A stretch of DNA of 64,000 nt, from assembly GCF_003472385.1 (NCBI RefSeq), contig NZ_QRLV01000007.1, forward strand, positions 1 to 64,000, written 5' to 3'. The DNA is from Sutterella sp. AM11-39 (GTDB lineage Bacteria; Pseudomonadota; Gammaproteobacteria; Burkholderiales; Burkholderiaceae_F). Position numbers and translations under genes: made by a program. The first letter of the stretch is position 1; every line of letters starts with the position of its first letter. Below are positions 60,992-64,000 of the stretch, piece after piece. Under the pieces are notes generated by a model. It was not told the DNA's origin, searched no databases, and saw only the letters and a program-made list of their open reading frames with translations.

Positions 60992-61033
60992 CATCCCCAA
61001 ATAGATCTAAATTTTCATTGGGGATGTTTTTTT
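60992..61033 (+). terminator. Terminator after the autotransporter fragment
   Basis: CATCCCCAA (60992-61000) pairs with TTGGGGATG (61018-61026), followed by seven T. It probably belonged to the intact autotransporter gene and now serves the regulator operon. Confidence 0.85.
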
Positions 61034-61124
61034 ATTAAATTCGTTCCAAACAGAAAATTGAATCTTTATCCCAACATCTTATGAGCAGACCTTCTTACAA
61101 GAGATAGGCACATTTGGCATAATC

Positions 61125-61147
61125 AGATATATCTCATTGATATATCT
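61125..61147. promoter_or_regulatory. Operator-like palindrome upstream of vapB
   Basis: AGATATATC (61125-61133) and GATATATCT (61139-61147) form a perfect 9-bp inverted repeat around TCATT, 16 bp before the vapB start codon. This fits autorepression by a VapBC complex. Confidence 0.65.
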
Positions 61148-61163
61148 TTTTTAGTCAAAAAAA

Positions 61164-61442
61164 ATGAGCAAAACCGCAAAAGTTTTCATGTCCGGCCGTA
61201 GCCAGGCCGTGCGGCTGCCAAAGGAATTTCGATTCGACACCAAAGAAGTCTGGATTCGCCGCAATCCGGATACCGGAGAAATTATCCTCAAGCCAAAACC
61301 CGACCTACCCGAAGGGCTCCAAAACGGTCTGCAAGTCTTCATGCATGAAATGGCTCAGCTTAGACAGGAGCTCGGTGACGATTGGGAACCTCTCGAAATC
61401 GAACCAAGAGAAGCCTGGAATCCCAAGGAGCTTTTCAAGTGA
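61164..61442 (+). CDS. vapB: VapB-type antitoxin (AbrB/SpoVT fold)
   Basis: A 92-aa protein. The swapped-hairpin DNA-binding domain is N-terminal ([20 protein letters not shown], then [16 protein letters not shown]), with the [12 protein letters not shown] pattern of VapB antitoxins. The acidic C-terminal part ([17 protein letters not shown]) would wrap the toxin. The ribosome-binding site is poor (an A run precedes the ATG). A perfect palindrome lies just upstream. The vapC GTG overlaps its stop codon (GTGA). Confidence 0.9.
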   Translation: MSKTAKVFMSGRSQAVRLPKEFRFDTKEVWIRRNPDTGEIILKPKPDLPEGLQNGLQVFMHEMAQLRQELGDDWEPLEIEPREAWNPKELFK

Positions 61443-61918
61443 CCTGCTACCTGTTGAACACAAACATTTTGATCGCCGCTGCCAACGACACGTCGGCCAT
61501 TCTTAACAGCCATCTTGCGAAACATACCAACGACGAACTGTTTACATCTTCTTTGAGCTGGATGGAGATTTACCACGGAATTTTGAAAATAAGTCCCGAA
61601 GGAGTGATAACTCATAAGGCCAGGATGTATCTCAAAGTTTTCGAAAAACTTGAGTCATCAATTCGGATCGAACCTTTCACCAAGGAAGACGCCGAAGTTA
61701 CCGCCAAGCTTTACGATCACTCTCGCCGTCTTGGCCATATGTTGTCATTTCAAGACGCATTAATTGCCGGTCAGGCACTTTCCCGAAACTTTGTGCTTGT
61801 CTCCGGCGATCGCCGAGCCGGCTTCGAGCTTTATGCCGACATGGGGTTGAAATACGAAAACTGGCTCTATCCGATTCATCAGACGCCTCCTTCCACTCTA
61901 CTCAACGATCTGCTGTAG
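61439..61918 (+). CDS. vapC: VapC-type PIN-domain toxin with an altered first catalytic residue
   Basis: A 159-aa PIN-domain protein. The GTG start at 61439 gives [17 protein letters not shown] and overlaps vapB by four bases, the normal TA coupling. Remaining acidic centre residues are Glu in [10 protein letters not shown], Asp in [10 protein letters not shown] and Asp in LVSGDRRAG. The first canonical Asp (LLDTN in most VapC) is Asn here (LLNTN, codon AAC), so metal binding and RNase activity may be weakened or lost. Length is at the upper end for VapC, with a short Pro-containing tail. The antitoxin gene looks intact. Confidence 0.88.
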   Translation: MTCYLLNTNILIAAANDTSAILNSHLAKHTNDELFTSSLSWMEIYHGILKISPEGVITHKARMYLKVFEKLESSIRIEPFTKEDAEVTAKLYDHSRRLGHMLSFQDALIAGQALSRNFVLVSGDRRAGFELYADMGLKYENWLYPIHQTPPSTLLNDLL

Positions 61919-61939
61919 CAAGTTGGCGCCGAATCTCCG

Positions 61940-62206
61940 TCAGGGTTTGGTGCCGATCCACTCATAGACGCGCACCGGCACTCGCTTTCCTTCGTCATGC
62001 TTCGGTGTCTGGGCGCATGATCCTGAGCAAGCACCGCTTGCACACGCCGGCAGTACTTTCGTGAACCGCACCTTGCCTTTGGTTCTCAAAGTCTCCGCCA
62101 CCATTTCCACCATCTCGAAGGTGGTACGGAACTGTTGCGCGAGTTCCGGTTGTGTAGCCGTTCCATAACGGCGCAGATAGTCCTGGATATCCATCAAAAG
62201 GCTCAT
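61940..62206 (-). CDS. feoC: FeoC-like winged-helix protein
   Basis: An 88-aa protein using MSLLMDIQDYLRRYGTATQP as start (62206); an upstream in-frame ATG at 62230 is less family-like. A small winged helix (LAQQFRTTFEMVEMVAETLR, then KGKVRFTKV) is followed by a Cys cluster CASGACSGSC (CX4CX3C), as in FeoC proteins, possibly an Fe-S site. It would modulate FeoB. A terminator lies between feoB and this gene. Confidence 0.85.
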   Translation of the reverse strand: MSLLMDIQDYLRRYGTATQPELAQQFRTTFEMVEMVAETLRTKGKVRFTKVLPACASGACSGSCAQTPKHDEGKRVPVRVYEWIGTKP

Positions 62207-62231
62207 ACTTTGTCCTTGTGTTACATGCAAG

Positions 62232-62280
62232 AAAAAGCCGCATCCGACAGCGAATCTCTGGTCTGAGTATCGGATGCGGC
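62232..62280 (-). terminator. Terminator between feoB and feoC
   Basis: On the minus strand GCCGCATCCGA (62280-62270) pairs perfectly with TCGGATGCGGC (62247-62237), followed by TTTTTCTT. feoC would depend on readthrough or its own promoter. Confidence 0.85.
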
Positions 62281-62329
62281 CAGTCAGGTGCTTCAGAGCT
62301 TTGTTCTCCGAAGCTTTACGGTTATTTGA

Positions 62330-64000
62330 TTACGAAGGCTGCGCCACAGCGATCGGGATCACCTTCGGACCCTTGCCGCGATTGTTCTTCACGTAGTTGC
62401 GCATGAAGAACAACAGAGAGGCAAGCAGGCCGAGCGAAATCACAATGGCCACGGTCGCGTAGAGCGGATCCTGAGCAAACGTGCCAACACGGTAGACGAT
62501 GGTGGCCGTCGAGTAGCCGAGAACCGTCGTCCAGGCCGCCAGGAACAGCGTCCAGGCTGCGCCTGCCTCACGATAGACCGCTGCGATTGCCGCTACGCAA
62601 GGCATGTAGAGAAGCACAAGCATCAGGTAAGCAAAAGCAGCCAGTTGAGAACCGAAGAGCTTTTGCATCATGTCGATGGTCGTCACCGTCACTTCCTGCG
62701 ATTCGGCGGCGGCTGCCGTATCCGACAAATCGTCAACGGCGATACCGAGAGGATCAGTAAAGGCTCCGCCCAGGTCAGCCAGATTGTCAACGATCGTGCC
62801 GCCGGCTTCCGAGAGAATGGCACCGAGCGACCAACCTTCGTCGGCTTCTTCTTCAGCGGGTGCAGCAGCGCCTTCGCCTGCAGCTTCCGCATTCTTGTCG
62901 CGAGCCATCTGGTCGTAGAGCGAGTTAAGCGTACCGACGACAGCTTCCTTGGCGAAGATGCCGGTAAAGACACCCACAGCCGCCGGCCAGTTTTCCTGCG
63001 TCACGCCCATCGGCGAGAGCACCGGAGCGATCGTGTAGCCGATTTCAGAGAGGACCGACTTTTCGGAGTCCTCATTGCCGAACGAACCGTCGGTACCCCA
63101 GCTGTTCAAGAAACCCAGTACGGCGCAGATCACAACAATCACTTTGCCGGCACGGTTCAGGAAGGCCTTCAGGCGATCCCACGTGCGCATCATGACGCCC
63201 TTGACCGTCGGGATGTGGTACGGCGGGATTTCCATCACGAAGGCGGAAACTTCACCGGGCAGCACCACGCGCTTGATCAAAAAGCCCGTGATGATGGCGG
63301 CAATGATGCCGATCACATAGATGCCGAACACCAGATTCTGGCCATTGGTCGGGAAGAACGCCGTCGCAAACAGCACGTACACAGGCATGCGGGCGCCGCA
63401 GCTCATGAAGGGAGCCATCATGATGGTGATGATGCGGTCGGTTGCCTTATCCATCGTGCGGGTGGCCATAATGGCGGGCACGTTGCAGCCAAAGCCCACG
63501 ATCAGCGGTACGAAGGCTTTGCCGGGCAGGCCCAACGCGCGCATCACGCGGTCCATCACGAACGCGGCACGAGCCATGTAACCCGAGTCCTCAAGCATGG
63601 CGAGGAACAGGAACAGGAAGAAGATCGGCGGAATAAAGGTCGAAACCGTCGTAATACCGCCGCCGATACCGTCGGCAAGCAAAACCTTAAGCCATTCGGG
63701 CGTGCCGACTGCCTCAAGCAGGCGACCGAAACCGTCGACAAAGATGCCGGCAAACGTGATGTCGAAGAAGTCGATGAAAGCGGCGCCGAGGTTCTGCGTA
63801 AAGAGGAACATCACGTACATGATCGCCAGGAAGATCGGCAGTCCCAACCAACGGTTCAAGACCACGCGATCGATCTTGTCGGTCATGGTGTTGCTCATTT
63901 CGCCGTGTCGAATCAGTGCCTTTTGCGTGATGCGGTTGACAAAGTTGTAACGCGCGTCGGCAACCACGATATCGGCGTCGCCGTCATAAGCGGCATTCAC
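62330..64000 (-). CDS. feoB: Ferrous iron transport protein B, 3' portion (runs off the window)
   Basis: The last 556 residues of FeoB; the N-terminal G-domain lies beyond position 64000. The membrane part includes VLNRWLGLPIFLAIMYVMFL, the first Gate domain with VGFGCNVPAIMATRTMDKAT (a Cys used in the iron path) and MMAPFMSCGARMPVYVLFAT. A second Gate domain and a C-terminal helix bundle (PLYATVAIVISLGLLASLLF) follow. A large acidic/Ala-rich insertion (AAGEGAAAPAEEEADEGW and AAAAESQEV) lies between the Gate domains. It imports Fe2+ under anaerobic conditions. feoA is probably further upstream. Confidence 0.95.
   Translation of the reverse strand: MNAAYDGDADIVVADARYNFVNRITQKALIRHGEMSNTMTDKIDRVVLNRWLGLPIFLAIMYVMFLFTQNLGAAFIDFFDITFAGIFVDGFGRLLEAVGTPEWLKVLLADGIGGGITTVSTFIPPIFFLFLFLAMLEDSGYMARAAFVMDRVMRALGLPGKAFVPLIVGFGCNVPAIMATRTMDKATDRIITIMMAPFMSCGARMPVYVLFATAFFPTNGQNLVFGIYVIGIIAAIITGFLIKRVVLPGEVSAFVMEIPPYHIPTVKGVMMRTWDRLKAFLNRAGKVIVVICAVLGFLNSWGTDGSFGNEDSEKSVLSEIGYTIAPVLSPMGVTQENWPAAVGVFTGIFAKEAVVGTLNSLYDQMARDKNAEAAGEGAAAPAEEEADEGWSLGAILSEAGGTIVDNLADLGGAFTDPLGIAVDDLSDTAAAAESQEVTVTTIDMMQKLFGSQLAAFAYLMLVLLYMPCVAAIAAVYREAGAAWTLFLAAWTTVLGYSTATIVYRVGTFAQDPLYATVAIVISLGLLASLLFFMRNYVKNNRGKGPKVIPIAVAQPS

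Noticed and set aside
1..64000. CRISPR array or prophage
   Set aside because: No set of regularly spaced direct repeats and no phage structural or integrase genes are visible. The two tRNA genes are not flanked by an integrase or a duplicated tRNA end.

Overview
The window looks like chromosome of a gut betaproteobacterium of the Sutterellaceae (Sutterella/Parasutterella type, Burkholderiales). This is inferred from conserved Burkholderiales-style blocks (polA / DUF2782 protein / thrB / BPSS1780-like membrane protein; lptE-holA-proA; rnr-rlmB; hslO; tsaD) combined with an unusually rich set of exported flavoprotein reductases typical of asaccharolytic anaerobes that respire organic acceptors. 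No 16S rRNA gene is present, so the genus is not proven.

Layout. 1-610: right end of an IS200/IS605-like element abutting a scrambled remnant of a molybdate-type ABC transporter (an ATPase fragment fused to the permease C-terminus). 611-12.1 kb: housekeeping and amino-acid genes (polA, thrB, proC), two nitroreductase-fold proteins, an EamA exporter, a sulfurtransferase and two unrecognised proteins. 12.1-18.2 kb: a BMP/nucleoside-type ABC importer with two tandem substrate-binding lipoproteins. 18.4-22.4 kb: ridA, rlmB, rnr, tRNA-Leu(CAG). 22.4-25.4 kb: a LysR regulator convergent with a tetraheme flavocytochrome c fumarate reductase that carries an FNR-like box upstream. 26-31.7 kb: a 2-aminoethylphosphonate uptake and degradation operon (ABC importer, phnW, phnX) behind a five-repeat Pho-box array. 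31.8-40.4 kb: an arginase-like protein, queF, threonine aldolase, PHP phosphatase, gamma-carbonic anhydrase, hslO, lptE, holA, proA.

40.4-48.5 kb is the most interesting block. It encodes a Tat-exported sugar-isomerase-like TIM barrel, a Tat-exported type I 3-dehydroquinate dehydratase, a Tat-type exported FAD flavoprotein, a Sec-exported FMN/FAD reductase, and a TtrSR-like two-component system with a PhnD-like periplasmic sensor. The two outward-facing transcription units share a palindrome (ACCTC, 6-nt spacer, GAGGT). I read this as a self-regulated periplasmic pathway acting on quinate/shikimate-type compounds, probably feeding or constituting anaerobic respiration; the substrate assignment is inference.

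48.7-56.4 kb: tRNA-Glu(CTC), rlmL, a Na+/H+ antiporter-family protein, a tautomerase, a major porin, a lipoprotein, tsaD, queC. 56.5-60.9 kb: a second reductase plus TtrSR-like sensor/regulator module, visibly AT-richer than its surroundings and ending in a fragment of an autotransporter beta-domain, which suggests an insertion. 61.1-64 kb: a VapBC pair whose toxin lacks one canonical catalytic Asp, then feoC and the 3' part of feoB, which runs off the window edge.
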